Below the pieces are notes generated by a model. The model saw nothing but the letters and a program-made list of their open reading frames with translations, made no database searches and had not been told where the DNA came from. A DNA stretch of 64,000 bases, taken from positions 62,001 to 126,000 of the forward strand of contig NZ_JAHSPG010000003.1 in assembly GCF_019130065.1 (NCBI RefSeq), in the 5' to 3' direction. The stretch is from Pinibacter aurantiacus. Its GTDB lineage: Bacteria; Bacteroidota; Bacteroidia; Chitinophagales; Chitinophagaceae. Shown in pieces: positions 8,639 through 16,890 of the stretch (its first letter is position 1; each line of letters opens with the position of its first letter). A program made the translations under genes and the position numbers.

Positions 8639-9382
8639 ATGAAGATTTTAGTTTGCGTTAGTAAGACGCCGGATACTACGGCAAAAATAGCCTTCAGCGA
8701 TAACAACACGAAATTTGCACAGGACGGTGTGCAATGGATCATCAATCCCTATGATGAATGGTATGCTTTGGTTCGCGCCCTTGAACTAAAAGAAAAAGAC
8801 AGTTCCATTACGCTTCACCTTGTAACAGTAGGAGGTGCAGATGCTGAACCCATTATCCGCAAGGCACTGGCATTGGGTGGCGATGAGGCCATTCGTGTAA
8901 ATGCCGATAATCACGACAGTTTTTACATCGCATCGCAAATTGCAGAAGTTGCCAAACAAGGCGCTTACGACCTTGTGTTTACAGGTAAAGAAACAATCGA
9001 TTATAACGGGTCTTCTATCGGAGGATTGGTAGCAGAATTGCTCGATCTTCCATATGTTGCCCTTGCTACAAAATTTGATTTGAACGGTACAACTGCCACC
9101 ATCACACGCGAAATTGAAGGCGGTGAAGAAATCAACGAGGTACAATTGCCTTTGGTAGTTAGTTGCCAAAAAGGTATGGCTGAAGCCCGCATTCCAAACA
9201 TGCGCGGTATCATGGCTGCACGTACAAAACCTTTGAAAGTGGTAGAACCCGTTGCGGTGGACAATCTTACAAGTGTTGTAGGTTTTGAACTACCTCCTGC
9301 AAAATCAGGTGTTAAACTAATTCCCGCCGATCAGGCAGAAGAATTGGTAAGACTGCTTCACGACGAAGCAAAAGCCATTTAA
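8639..9382 (+). CDS. etfB: electron transfer flavoprotein subunit beta
   Basis: The small subunit of the FAD/AMP heterodimer that takes electrons from acyl-CoA and other dehydrogenases and passes them to the quinone pool. The 247-residue protein starts MKILVCVSKTPDT, typical of EtfB. It contains NPYDEWYALVRALELKE, the AMP-binding VFTGKETIDYNGSSIGG region near residue 117-135, and the RGIMAARTKP signature near residue 190. A good promoter lies upstream. It is followed by etfA on the same strand, but a 161-bp palindromic array separates the two genes, unusual for a pair normally abutting. Confidence 0.95.
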   Translation: MKILVCVSKTPDTTAKIAFSDNNTKFAQDGVQWIINPYDEWYALVRALELKEKDSSITLHLVTVGGADAEPIIRKALALGGDEAIRVNADNHDSFYIASQIAEVAKQGAYDLVFTGKETIDYNGSSIGGLVAELLDLPYVALATKFDLNGTTATITREIEGGEEINEVQLPLVVSCQKGMAEARIPNMRGIMAARTKPLKVVEPVAVDNLTSVVGFELPPAKSGVKLIPADQAEELVRLLHDEAKAI

Positions 9383-9541
9383 TTTGAAAATGTGGCAATT
9401 TGAAAATTTGAAAATGAGGGTCTCCGAAGTTCTAATAAACCGATCGATCATAAACAATTTTCAAATCTTCAAATTCTCAAATTTTCAAATTTTCATCGGC
9501 TCTCCCATTTTCAAATTATCAAATTTTCAAATTTTCAAATT
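9381..9541. repeat. palindromic repeat, AATTTGAAAA family, copy 3, inside the etf operon
   Basis: Left arm AATTTGAAAATGTGGCAATT, right arm of repeated TTTTCAAATT words, and a centre of about 50 nt. It begins in the etfB stop codon (TAA at 9380-9382) and ends 6 bases before the etfA ATG. Confidence 0.8.
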
Positions 9542-9547
9542 AACCTC

Positions 9548-10504
9548 ATGTCAGTTTTAATATATATCGATCAGGCGGATGGTCACATTAAAAAGGCTTC
9601 TTACGAAGTGCTTTCTTATGGTGCAAAAATTGCTGAACAACTAGGTACAACAGCAGAAGGTGTGGTATTGGGAAAAGTGCAGGATGATTTAGCTGGTCTT
9701 GGTAAATATGGTGTAAAAAAGATCCACCAGGTTACAAACGACAACCTTGCTCATCTTGATGGCCAGGTATATGCAAAAGTAATTGCCCAGGTGGCCGAAA
9801 AAACCGGCGCCAAAGTAATTGTATTTTCCAATAACGTTGACGGGAAAGCGATTGCTCCCCGCCTTTCAGCAAAATTGAAGGCAGGACTCGTTACAGGTGC
9901 AATGGCACTCCCAGATACAAGCAATGGCTTCTCCGTTAAGAAAACCGTTTTCTCCGGTAAAGCTTTCGCAAATGTGGCAATCAACAGCGATGTTAAGATC
10001 ATTGCTTTGAACCCAAATGCGTTCCAGGTTACCGAAGGAGCAGGTACAGCAGAAGTGGTGGCTTTTGATGCAGCAGTTGATGCTCCAAAAGTAAAAGTTA
10101 CCGCTACCAATAAAGTAACAGGCGAAGTGCCATTGAGTGAAGCTGAAGTAGTAGTAAGTGGTGGCCGTGGCATGAAAGGACCCGAAAACTGGGGTATGCT
10201 GGAAGAGCTTGCACACTTGCTCGGTGCTGCGCTTGCGTGTAGCCGTCCGGTAGCAGATGCACACTGGCGCCCTCACCACGAGCACGTGGGCCAAACGGGT
10301 CTGGCAATTGCACCAAATCTTTATATCGCAGTGGGTATTTCCGGTGCCATCCAGCATTTGGCTGGCGTAAACAGAAGTAAAGTAATTGTTGTGATCAATA
10401 AAGATCCGGAAGCTCCTTTCTTCAAAGCCGCGGACTATGGTATCGTAGGAGACGCATTTGAAGTGCTTCCAAAAATCATTGACGCAGTTAAGAAACTGAA
10501 ATAA
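9548..10504 (+). CDS. etfA: electron transfer flavoprotein subunit alpha
   Basis: The large ETF subunit, which binds FAD. It has 318 residues. The C-terminal FAD-binding domain shows SGGRGMKGPENWGMLEELAHLLGAALACSRPVAD (about residues 199-235), GQTGLAIAPNLYIAVGISGAIQHLAG (about 247-272) and the end VINKDPEAPFFKAADYGIVGD. These are the canonical EtfA motifs. No Shine-Dalgarno is visible because the palindromic repeat runs almost to the start codon; translation there must be leaderless-like or rely on A/T-rich sequence. Confidence 0.96.
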   Translation: MSVLIYIDQADGHIKKASYEVLSYGAKIAEQLGTTAEGVVLGKVQDDLAGLGKYGVKKIHQVTNDNLAHLDGQVYAKVIAQVAEKTGAKVIVFSNNVDGKAIAPRLSAKLKAGLVTGAMALPDTSNGFSVKKTVFSGKAFANVAINSDVKIIALNPNAFQVTEGAGTAEVVAFDAAVDAPKVKVTATNKVTGEVPLSEAEVVVSGGRGMKGPENWGMLEELAHLLGAALACSRPVADAHWRPHHEHVGQTGLAIAPNLYIAVGISGAIQHLAGVNRSKVIVVINKDPEAPFFKAADYGIVGDAFEVLPKIIDAVKKLK

Positions 10505-10643
10505 TTGAAAATTGAAAATTGAAAGTGGAAAATGGGACTGAAAAATTCCTGTTTTCCACTTTTTTCATTAATAATTCGATCTTGAGTATTGATACTTTCC
10601 CCACTCAAGCTCATTTTCAACTTTCAATTTTCAATTTTCAATT
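10504..10643. repeat. palindromic array of ATTGAAAATTG words
   Basis: Left arm ATTGAAAATTGAAAATTGAA followed by GTGGAAAATGGG, right arm CTCATTTTCAACTTTCAATT repeated words. It begins at the etfA stop codon. Confidence 0.8.
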
Positions 10644-10681
10644 CCCCCAAATTCTCCTCCTTTTTTCAGATATCAAATTCT

Positions 10682-10689
10682 TATATTTG
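10682..10689 (+). promoter_or_regulatory. -7 promoter box TATATTTG
   Basis: An exact match to TAnnTTTG 50 bases upstream of the nuclease-family ATG. No clear -33 TTG is present. Confidence 0.45.
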
Positions 10690-10738
10690 CCTTTCAACCA
10701 TAAAAGTCCGTTTGTAAAAAGCGGATGTGTTTAATTAT

Positions 10739-11335
10739 ATGAGGAAAATAGAATTAGAAATTGTGGCCCTATCGCACAGCATTACGCAAACACATTCCTA
10801 TGCAGTGGTTTTAGGTGAGGTGAACGGACTTCGCCGTTTACCGATTGTCATCGGAGGCTTTGAAGCGCAGGCAATTGCTGTAGCGCTGGAAAAAATGCAT
10901 CCGAGCCGCCCTCTGACACACGACCTCATGAAAAACTTCATGAGCGCTTTTAATGTTGACCTTACAGAAATCGTTATCAGCGATTTGCAGGAAGGTATTT
11001 TCTACTCCAAACTTTTATGCGTAAGCGAACGCGATACAGTTGAAATTGATTCCCGCACTTCAGACGCATTGGCTTTGGCCGTTCGTTTCGGTTGCCCGAT
11101 CTATACTTACGAACATATTCTGGAAAGCGCTGGCATTTTAATGGAAGACACCGGCAAAAAAAAGAAATCATCCTCTACCGCCACCGTTTCCCAAAAAGAA
11201 GAAATGTCGCACAATGAAGATCTGAAAGCACTAACACTGGAAGAATTGAACACCTTGCTCAACGAGGTGTTAGAGCAGGAAGATTACATTCGCGCCATTG
11301 CCATCCGCGACGAAATAAACAACAGAAAACGATAA
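10739..11335 (+). CDS. bifunctional nuclease family (DUF151) protein with C-terminal UVR motif
   Basis: A 198-residue protein. Residues 1-130 match the bifunctional nuclease/DUF151 fold (RKIELEIVALSHS, LGEVNGLRRLPIVIGGFEAQAIA, MHPSRPLTHDLM, SRTSDALALAVRFGCPIYTYE). Residues 160-198 form a UvrB/UvrC-type helical hairpin (LTLEELNTLLNEVLEQEDYIRAIAIRDEIN). The plant and Thermotoga relatives of this family have been linked to DNase/RNase activity and stress. The exact role here is unknown. The frame opens with a GTG at 10727, but the ATG at 10739 fits better with the family start. Confidence 0.9.
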   Translation: MRKIELEIVALSHSITQTHSYAVVLGEVNGLRRLPIVIGGFEAQAIAVALEKMHPSRPLTHDLMKNFMSAFNVDLTEIVISDLQEGIFYSKLLCVSERDTVEIDSRTSDALALAVRFGCPIYTYEHILESAGILMEDTGKKKKSSSTATVSQKEEMSHNEDLKALTLEELNTLLNEVLEQEDYIRAIAIRDEINNRKR

Positions 11336-11350
11336 CTATTCTGATAATCG

Positions 11351-11425
11351 TAGAGACAAGGCACCGCCTTGTCTTGTATTGATAAATTTGCATTTTTTTC
11401 AAGACAAGGCGGTGCCTTGTCTCTA
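11351..11425. repeat. perfect 26-bp inverted repeat with nested palindromes (AGACAAGGC family)
   Basis: Arms 11351-11376 and 11400-11425 are perfect reverse complements over 26 bp with a 23-nt centre. Each arm is itself a near-palindrome, AGACAAGGC-nnn-GCCTTGTCT. It ends 12 bases before the ispE ATG. A sister copy lies at 24885-24949. Confidence 0.9.
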
Positions 11426-11437
11426 CAAGCAGCTCTA

Positions 11438-12250
11438 ATGATTTCATTTCCCATTTGCAAAATCAATCTTGGCCTTCATATTGTTGGGAAACGTAACGAT
11501 GGTTACCATGATTTGGAAACCATTTTCTATCCAATAGCATTGAAAGATGCATTGGAGATCATTCAGGCAGATACATTCTCATTTAAAGCAACAGGCATTG
11601 CGGTTGATGGCGACCCATCAAAAAATCTTTGCGTGAAAGCTTATGATTTGCTAAAGCAAAAATTTGATCTACCGCCTGTATACATGCATTTGCACAAGGC
11701 CATTCCACTTGGAGCTGGCTTGGGAGGAGGCTCTTCTGATGGCGCCGCAACACTTCTATTACTCAATCAAAAATTTCAACTGAAATTATCGCCTGGCGAG
11801 TTAATAGATCTCGCACTTCAACTAGGAAGCGATTGCCCTTTTTTCATCATTAATAAACCTTGCATTGCTACAGGCAGAGGAGAAATAATGCAACCGGTTG
11901 ACATTCCTGTTTTGAAGGGGCACAAAATCATAATTGTAAATCCAGGCATACACGTAAACACAGGCTGGGCGTTTTCTCAAATAACACCAACGCCGGCTAG
12001 TCATTCTTTGTCAGAAATCATTGCGCAGCCAATATCAACCTGGAAAGACTCACTAAAAAATGATTTTGAAGATGCCGTTTTTGGCGCGCATCCTGCCATT
12101 AAAAATATCAAAGACGAGCTTTATGCCCAAGGCGCTTTGTATGCTTCTATGAGCGGAAGCGGCGCATCTGTATATGGCATTTTTGATAAAAAAAATGTCC
12201 CGGAATTGAACTTCCCGGAACATTACTTTGTACACAAGTCTGATTTGTAG
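11438..12250 (+). CDS. ispE: 4-diphosphocytidyl-2-C-methyl-D-erythritol kinase IspE
   Basis: A GHMP kinase of the non-mevalonate (MEP) isoprenoid pathway that phosphorylates the 2-OH of CDP-methylerythritol. The 270-residue protein starts MISFPICKINLGLHIVGKR, the expected KxNLxL start. The ATP-binding GHMP motif PLGAGLGGGSSDGA is at about residues 90-103, and the C-terminal SMSGSGASVYGIF is the third conserved motif. The open frame extends upstream to 11369 through the inverted repeat, so the ATG at 11438 is preferred. dxr of the same pathway is at 40711. Confidence 0.95.
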   Translation: MISFPICKINLGLHIVGKRNDGYHDLETIFYPIALKDALEIIQADTFSFKATGIAVDGDPSKNLCVKAYDLLKQKFDLPPVYMHLHKAIPLGAGLGGGSSDGAATLLLLNQKFQLKLSPGELIDLALQLGSDCPFFIINKPCIATGRGEIMQPVDIPVLKGHKIIIVNPGIHVNTGWAFSQITPTPASHSLSEIIAQPISTWKDSLKNDFEDAVFGAHPAIKNIKDELYAQGALYASMSGSGASVYGIFDKKNVPELNFPEHYFVHKSDL

Positions 12251-12262
12251 ACTTAGTACTTA

Positions 12263-12427
12263 TTAAAGTTTAATATCGTTTGGATTAATTCTTACAATCT
12301 TGCCGTCTCGATAAACAACTAAATCCGTTTTCTTGCTTTTTTTAAATTCAATAAGTCTTCTGCTGGACTCTTTAAGTCCCAGTAGAATCTTTTCTTTGCG
12401 TTCCAGCGCTTTATTTATGTTGTCCAT
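12263..12427 (-). CDS. 54-residue protein overlapping the zeta-toxin-like gene
   Basis: A short open frame (MDNINKALERKEKILLG... ending NPNDIKL) with an ATG at 12427 that lies inside the last codons of the toxin-like gene (17-bp overlap), so the two should be translationally coupled. It is lysine-rich, with an amphipathic N-terminal helix (residues 1-30) and a C-terminal beta-like segment (DLVVYRDGKIVRINP). I do not recognise the family. Its position suggests a partner, possibly an antitoxin, of the zeta-like protein. Classical epsilon antitoxins lie upstream of zeta, so this order would be unusual. Coding is inferred from the clean frame and overlap. Confidence 0.65.
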   Translation of the reverse strand: MDNINKALERKEKILLGLKESSRRLIEFKKSKKTDLVVYRDGKIVRINPNDIKL

Positions 12428-12998
12428 AAACCAACTTTATATTATCAAACATTTTCTGATCAACGATTTGAATGTCATGCGGAGGCATTTTTAAAGCTAT
12501 CAAATCTGGCTCAACGTCCGAATTATCAAAAACGAGAACCTCATCCACAATTTCAAGGTAAATATCGAACAAATTTCTTACTCCGCCGAAGTATCGTCTT
12601 TCAATTACCTCAGGCTCTATATTGTGGCCACCTTCTGAAACCCTTATTTTTACCCTATCTTTTGCTATTTCAGTATCCTTCAAAAAGAAAAATAATAGGA
12701 TCGTGTTATAGCCTTTTTCTTTTGCTTCCCTGATCTTGTTCTTGTAGCTTTTGGTAGACAAAGTGGTTTCGAAAGCAAAACTTTTGTTCTCGGTCAATAA
12801 TTCATTAATCCGATGCAGCACTATTCTTCCCGCTTCAAGAGCAACGCCTTCCGGTTGAAAGGGAGACAATCCCTTTGCAATTTCATCAGCATTCACAAAC
12901 TCCTTAATATTCAACATCTCCGGTAATATTGTAAACGATGCAGTAGTGTTACCCGCACCGTTGCATCCAGCAATAATGTAGAGATTTTTTTCCTCCAT
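12411..12998 (-). CDS. zeta-toxin family P-loop protein with altered Walker A
   Basis: A 195-residue protein of the zeta-toxin/UDP-N-acetylglucosamine kinase-like P-loop family. Family features are the N-terminal YIIAGCNGAGNTTAS loop, NADEIAKGLSPF near residue 36-47 (the catalytic Asp region), SFAFETTLSTKSY near residue 71-83, and RVSEGGHNIEPEVIERRYFGGVRNL near residue 113-137. The Walker A consensus GPNGAGKTT reads GCNGAGNTT. The phosphate-binding Lys is Asn (codon AAC, 12948-12950) and Pro is Cys. That should cripple ATP binding, so the protein may be a dead toxin or use a different chemistry. The frame opens at a GTG (13004); I used the ATG at 12998, which has AAGGGG upstream. Confidence 0.88.
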   Translation of the reverse strand: MEEKNLYIIAGCNGAGNTTASFTILPEMLNIKEFVNADEIAKGLSPFQPEGVALEAGRIVLHRINELLTENKSFAFETTLSTKSYKNKIREAKEKGYNTILLFFFLKDTEIAKDRVKIRVSEGGHNIEPEVIERRYFGGVRNLFDIYLEIVDEVLVFDNSDVEPDLIALKMPPHDIQIVDQKMFDNIKLVYGQHK

Positions 12999-13279
12999 AC
13001 TCACAAATATACCCCTTACCTTTTAACAAACTCCTTTTGCTGATACCTGTAAAAAACACTTACTTTGTACTAACACGAAACAGCTTGAGACCAGATTATT
13101 CTCATAAAATATTTTCTGACGAGCGTGGACACTACATTTTCCTCATGGTGACGCTCGCAACCGACTCGGCCATTTAATCTCCGTTACATAGTTCTTATGC
13201 AATGCCAGTATGCTTTATGCAGCTGCGTTTGTTGCTATACACCGATACTATTTATTTTTCACTTAATACTAAATTAAAC
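12999..13279. other. divergent intergenic region, zeta-like gene / hppD
   Basis: About 280 bases between divergent genes, so it should contain both promoters. I see no hairpin array, small gene or RNA in it. Confidence 0.35.
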
Positions 13280-14413
13280 ATGATTGCTTCAAATTCAGGC
13301 GCACCTGAGGTGGTTGCCGCACACGACTTTTTACAACTTAACGGTACTGACCACGTTGAGTTTTACGTAGGTAATGCTAAACAAGCCGCACACTTTTATA
13401 AAACAGCTTTTGGCTTCCAGGATCTGGCATATGCTGGCCCAGAAACAGGTGTTCGCGACAGAGCTTCTTATGTTTTACAACAAGGAAAAATCAGATTGAT
13501 ATTCACTACTGCATTGCGCTCTGAAGGCCCGGTCGCAGAACATGTTAAAAAACACGGCGATGGCGTAAAAGTCCTTGCGCTGTCTGTGGATGATGCTTAT
13601 GGTGCCTTTGAAGAAACTACTTCACGCGGTGCCAAAGTTTATATGGAACCAACTACATTAATGGATGACAATGGCGAAGTGAAAATGTGTGGCATCTACA
13701 CATACGGCGAAACCGTTCACCTGTTTGTAGAAAGAAAAGATTACAAAGGCGTTTTCATGCCAGGGTTTGTTGAGTACAAAACAAATTATCATCCGGAGCC
13801 AACAGGTTTACAATATATCGACCATTGCGTGGGTAACGTTGACTGGAACCGCATGATACCGGTGGTGGAGTGGTATGAAAAAATCATGGGTTTCACTAAT
13901 ATTTTGTCATTTGACGACAAACAAATCAATACCGAATACTCTGCTTTGATGAGTAAAGTAATGAGTAACGGTAATGGATATGTAAAATTTCCGATTAACG
14001 AACCGGCAGAAGGCAAAAAGAAATCTCAGGTTGAAGAATACCTTGAATTCTACGAAGGCGAAGGCGTTCAGCACATTGCGGTTGCAACAAAAGATATCGT
14101 GACAACTGTAAGAGCAATGAAAGCCCGTGGGGTTGAATTTTTACCGGCTCCTCCGGGTGCTTACTACGATGAGCTTTCTGCTCGTGTAGGCAAAATCGAC
14201 GAAGACATTGCTCCACTAAGAGAATTGGGCATTTTAGTTGATCGTGATGAAGAAGGCTATTTATTGCAGATCTTTACAAAGCCTGTGGAAGATAGACCTA
14301 CTCTTTTCTTTGAAATCATTCAGCGTAAAGGTGCTAAAAGCTTTGGTGCAGGCAACTTTAAAGCATTGTTTGAAGCCATCGAAAGAGAACAGGCATTAAG
14401 AGGAAATTTATAA
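13280..14413 (+). CDS. hppD: 4-hydroxyphenylpyruvate dioxygenase
   Basis: A non-haem Fe(II) enzyme that converts 4-hydroxyphenylpyruvate to homogentisate in tyrosine catabolism. The 377-residue protein has two VOC modules: HVEFYVGNAKQAAHFYKTAFGF at about 20-41 (N-terminal) and YIDHCVGNV near residue 182. Iron ligands are the His of DHCVGN, the His of QHIAVATKD near 266, and the Glu of FFEIIQRKG near 345. The C-terminus FGAGNFKALFEAIEREQALRGNL is the usual HPPD lid. The open frame begins at 13202, but the ATG at 13280 gives the usual N-terminus. It is the first gene of the homogentisate cluster. Confidence 0.96.
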   Translation: MIASNSGAPEVVAAHDFLQLNGTDHVEFYVGNAKQAAHFYKTAFGFQDLAYAGPETGVRDRASYVLQQGKIRLIFTTALRSEGPVAEHVKKHGDGVKVLALSVDDAYGAFEETTSRGAKVYMEPTTLMDDNGEVKMCGIYTYGETVHLFVERKDYKGVFMPGFVEYKTNYHPEPTGLQYIDHCVGNVDWNRMIPVVEWYEKIMGFTNILSFDDKQINTEYSALMSKVMSNGNGYVKFPINEPAEGKKKSQVEEYLEFYEGEGVQHIAVATKDIVTTVRAMKARGVEFLPAPPGAYYDELSARVGKIDEDIAPLRELGILVDRDEEGYLLQIFTKPVEDRPTLFFEIIQRKGAKSFGAGNFKALFEAIEREQALRGNL

Positions 14414-14429
14414 GAAAGTTTCGTGATAA

Positions 14430-14555
14430 TTCAAAAGTAAAAAGTAAAAAATCAAAAGCTTGTAATGCAGTCGCACTGAGTGTTTTTTAAAAGAAATGAA
14501 GACTCAAAATAATGTTAGCATCATTTTTACTTTTGATTTTTTAATTTTTACTTAA
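14430..14555. repeat. palindromic array of AAAAGTAAAAAGTAAAAAATC words
   Basis: Left arm AAAAGTAAAAAGTAAAAAAT (from about 14433), right arm TTTTTACTTTTGATTTTTTA (from about 14524), centre about 65 nt. It separates hppD from hmgA. Confidence 0.75.
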
Positions 14556-14586
14556 TTAAAACTCATAACACACAACTTGCTTAGCC

Positions 14587-15744
14587 ATGCCACACTATTT
14601 CAAACTTGGGGAAATCCCTCATAAACGACATACGCAGTTCCGCAAGAAGGATGGTACGCTTTACTCGGAGCAGCTTTTTTCAACGGAAGGATTTTCCAAT
14701 GATTATTCTTTGTTGTATCACGTACATCCGCCAACACAGATTATAAAAGCTGTGACTGGCAAAGACGTTTCGCCGAAGATCGCACAGCAGCATACATTGG
14801 CACATCATAGCTTCGACGGTTTTAAAGTAAAACCTGAGAAGGATTTCCTCGATAGTCGCAAAGCTGTTTTGGTAAATAATGATTGCCACATCGTATTGGC
14901 CGCGCCTCAGCATAGCATGAAAGACTATTTCTACAAGAATACCGACGCTGATGAAATGATCTTTGTGCATGAAGGAAGTGGTGTGCTGAAAACAGTTTAC
15001 GGCCAGTTGCCTTTTTCTTACGGAGACTATTTGGTGTTGCCAAGAGGCACTATCTATCAAATAGAATTTGCTACTGAAAATAACAGGCTGTTTATTGTTG
15101 AATCATTCAGTCCGATCCGTTTTCCGAAAAGGTATCAAAGCAAATATGGACAATTGCTGGAGCATTCTCCATATTGCGAACGAGACATTCGCACACCTCA
15201 GGACCTGCAAACCATTGACGAGAAAGGCGACTTTTTTATCAAGGCAAAAAAGAAGGGCATCATGTACGACCTGCATTACGGAACGCATCCGTTTGATGTT
15301 GTAGGTTGGGATGGATGCTGCTATCCTTTTGCATTCAGCATTCACGATTTTGAACCGATCACAGGTCGTGTGCACCAGCCGCCACCAGTGCATCAAACCT
15401 TTGAAGCCAACAACTTTGTAGTTTGCTCTTTCGTACCGAGATTGTTTGATTATCATCCGCAAGCCATTCCTGCACCATACAATCACTCCAACATTGACAG
15501 CGATGAATTGCTTTACTACGTTGACGGCGATTTTATGAGCCGTAAAAATGTAACCCGCGGCATGATCACATTGCACCCTGCTGGCATTCCACACGGCCCA
15601 CATCCGGGAATGGTGGAAAAAAGCATTGGTGCAAAAGAAACAAAGGAACTCGCCGTAATGGTAGATACGTTCCACCCGCTCATGCTTACCCAGGAAGCAC
15701 TGGAGATAGAGAATGAGGGGTATATTATGAGTTGGGCGGAGTAA
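14587..15744 (+). CDS. hmgA: homogentisate 1,2-dioxygenase
   Basis: A ring-cleaving Fe(II) cupin dioxygenase that converts homogentisate to maleylacetoacetate. The 385-residue protein has the compact form found in Bacteroidota. Family stretches include MPHYFKLGEIPHKRHTQFRK at the start, FVHEGSGVLKTVYGQLPFSYGDYLVLPRG (about 117-145), GRVHQPPPVHQTFEANNFVVCSFVPR (about 261-286) and HPAGIPHGPHPG (about 334-345), which supply the His and Glu iron ligands. It lies between hppD and a FAH-family gene. Confidence 0.95.
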   Translation: MPHYFKLGEIPHKRHTQFRKKDGTLYSEQLFSTEGFSNDYSLLYHVHPPTQIIKAVTGKDVSPKIAQQHTLAHHSFDGFKVKPEKDFLDSRKAVLVNNDCHIVLAAPQHSMKDYFYKNTDADEMIFVHEGSGVLKTVYGQLPFSYGDYLVLPRGTIYQIEFATENNRLFIVESFSPIRFPKRYQSKYGQLLEHSPYCERDIRTPQDLQTIDEKGDFFIKAKKKGIMYDLHYGTHPFDVVGWDGCCYPFAFSIHDFEPITGRVHQPPPVHQTFEANNFVVCSFVPRLFDYHPQAIPAPYNHSNIDSDELLYYVDGDFMSRKNVTRGMITLHPAGIPHGPHPGMVEKSIGAKETKELAVMVDTFHPLMLTQEALEIENEGYIMSWAE

Positions 15745-15748
15745 CGAG

Positions 15749-15873
15749 CAATTAGGAGTTAGAAATTAGGAATTAGAGTTGTTTGAGTGATCACACTTTG
15801 AAGAATTCTTAATTCTTAATTCCTAATTCTTAGTTCACTTTTCTAGTTCCTAATTTCTAATTCCTAATTCCTA
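15749..15873. repeat. palindromic array of AATTAGGAATTAG words
   Basis: Left arm of ATTAGGAGTTAGAAATTAGG type and right arm of AATTCTTAATTCCTAATTC type. It occupies all of the hmgA - FAH gap, ending 7 bases before the next ATG. The same word family occurs at 22816-22910, 28745-28780 and 45631-45890. Confidence 0.8.
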
Positions 15874-15879
15874 AAATAA

Positions 15880-16890
15880 ATGAAACTTCTTTCTTATATC
15901 GAAAAAGGCAGTGAGCAATTGGGTTTGCTGCATGAAGGCAATGTGTATGATATGCAAACGCTGCATCCGCAGTTGCTTTCAAAAATGGCGTTGTTCCTTG
16001 GTGATTGGGATACGCAGATTCGACTGGCATCACAGGCATTGGAACAAATTATTAGTGGAAAATTGGTTGTAACCAGTACACCGTTTGATCAGCTGCAGTT
16101 GCTTTCTCCGGTTCCGCGTCCCACATCTATGCGAGATGGCTATGCGTTCCGTCAGCACGTAGCTGCTGCGCGTCGTAACCGTAAAGTGCCCATGATTCCT
16201 GAGTTTGACCAATATCCGATCTTTTACTTTACCAATCACCAGGCAGTGGAAGGACCAGGAAAAATTTCTTGCATGCCAGATCATTTTCACAAACTTGATT
16301 TCGAACTGGAATGTGCGATCGTTATTTGCAAGGAAGGCAGAAACATCAAAGCGAAAGACGCAGATGACTATATTGGCGGCCTTATGATCATGAATGACAT
16401 GAGTGCCCGCACTTTGCAAATGGAAGAAATGTTGCTAAACCTCGGACCTGCGAAAGGAAAAGATTTCTCTACAACGCTTGGGCCATATTTGGTTACAAAA
16501 GATGAGCTAACAAACTACGAAGTGCCTGCGAAACCAAACCACGAAGGCAAAAGCTGGAATCTTGCCATGAAATGTTTTGTCAATGGCAAACAGGTGAGCA
16601 CGGGAAACCTTGCAGACATGGATTGGACGTTTGCTGAAATAATTGAACGTGCGAGTTATGGCGTAACGCTTTATCCGGGTGATGTTATTGGCAGCGGTAC
16701 TGTTGGCACAGGATGTTTCCTTGAATTAAACGGTACGGGCAAATTGGAAAACCCGGACTATAAAGAGCAATGGTTACAGGATGGCGACGTAGTCGACATG
16801 GAAATTGATGCCCTGGGCAAACTCTCCAATACTATTGTAAAAGAAGACACTGATTACTCCATTTTACAATTGAAAAAACATGCTCATTAA
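15880..16890 (+). CDS. fumarylacetoacetate hydrolase family protein
   Basis: From the context this is the last enzyme of tyrosine degradation, splitting fumarylacetoacetate into fumarate and acetoacetate. The 336-residue protein has the FAH fold: FYFTNHQAVEGPG (about 109-121), the metal-binding LDFELECAIVICKEG (about 143-157), GLMIMNDMSARTLQMEEM (about 168-185), AKGKDFSTTLGPYLV, and GDVIGSGTVGTGCFLELNG (about 267-285). Its size is nearer to fungal/bacterial FAH-like hydrolases than to the 420-residue mammalian FAH. The stop overlaps the next gene by 11 bp, indicating coupling. Confidence 0.92.
   Translation: MKLLSYIEKGSEQLGLLHEGNVYDMQTLHPQLLSKMALFLGDWDTQIRLASQALEQIISGKLVVTSTPFDQLQLLSPVPRPTSMRDGYAFRQHVAAARRNRKVPMIPEFDQYPIFYFTNHQAVEGPGKISCMPDHFHKLDFELECAIVICKEGRNIKAKDADDYIGGLMIMNDMSARTLQMEEMLLNLGPAKGKDFSTTLGPYLVTKDELTNYEVPAKPNHEGKSWNLAMKCFVNGKQVSTGNLADMDWTFAEIIERASYGVTLYPGDVIGSGTVGTGCFLELNGTGKLENPDYKEQWLQDGDVVDMEIDALGKLSNTIVKEDTDYSILQLKKHAH

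Noticed and set aside
9381-9541. Tandem AATTTTCAAATTTTC words as a CRISPR array
   Set aside because: The words are 10 bp or shorter, degenerate, have no spacers of regular length, and the two halves are inverted relative to each other. No cas gene is nearby.
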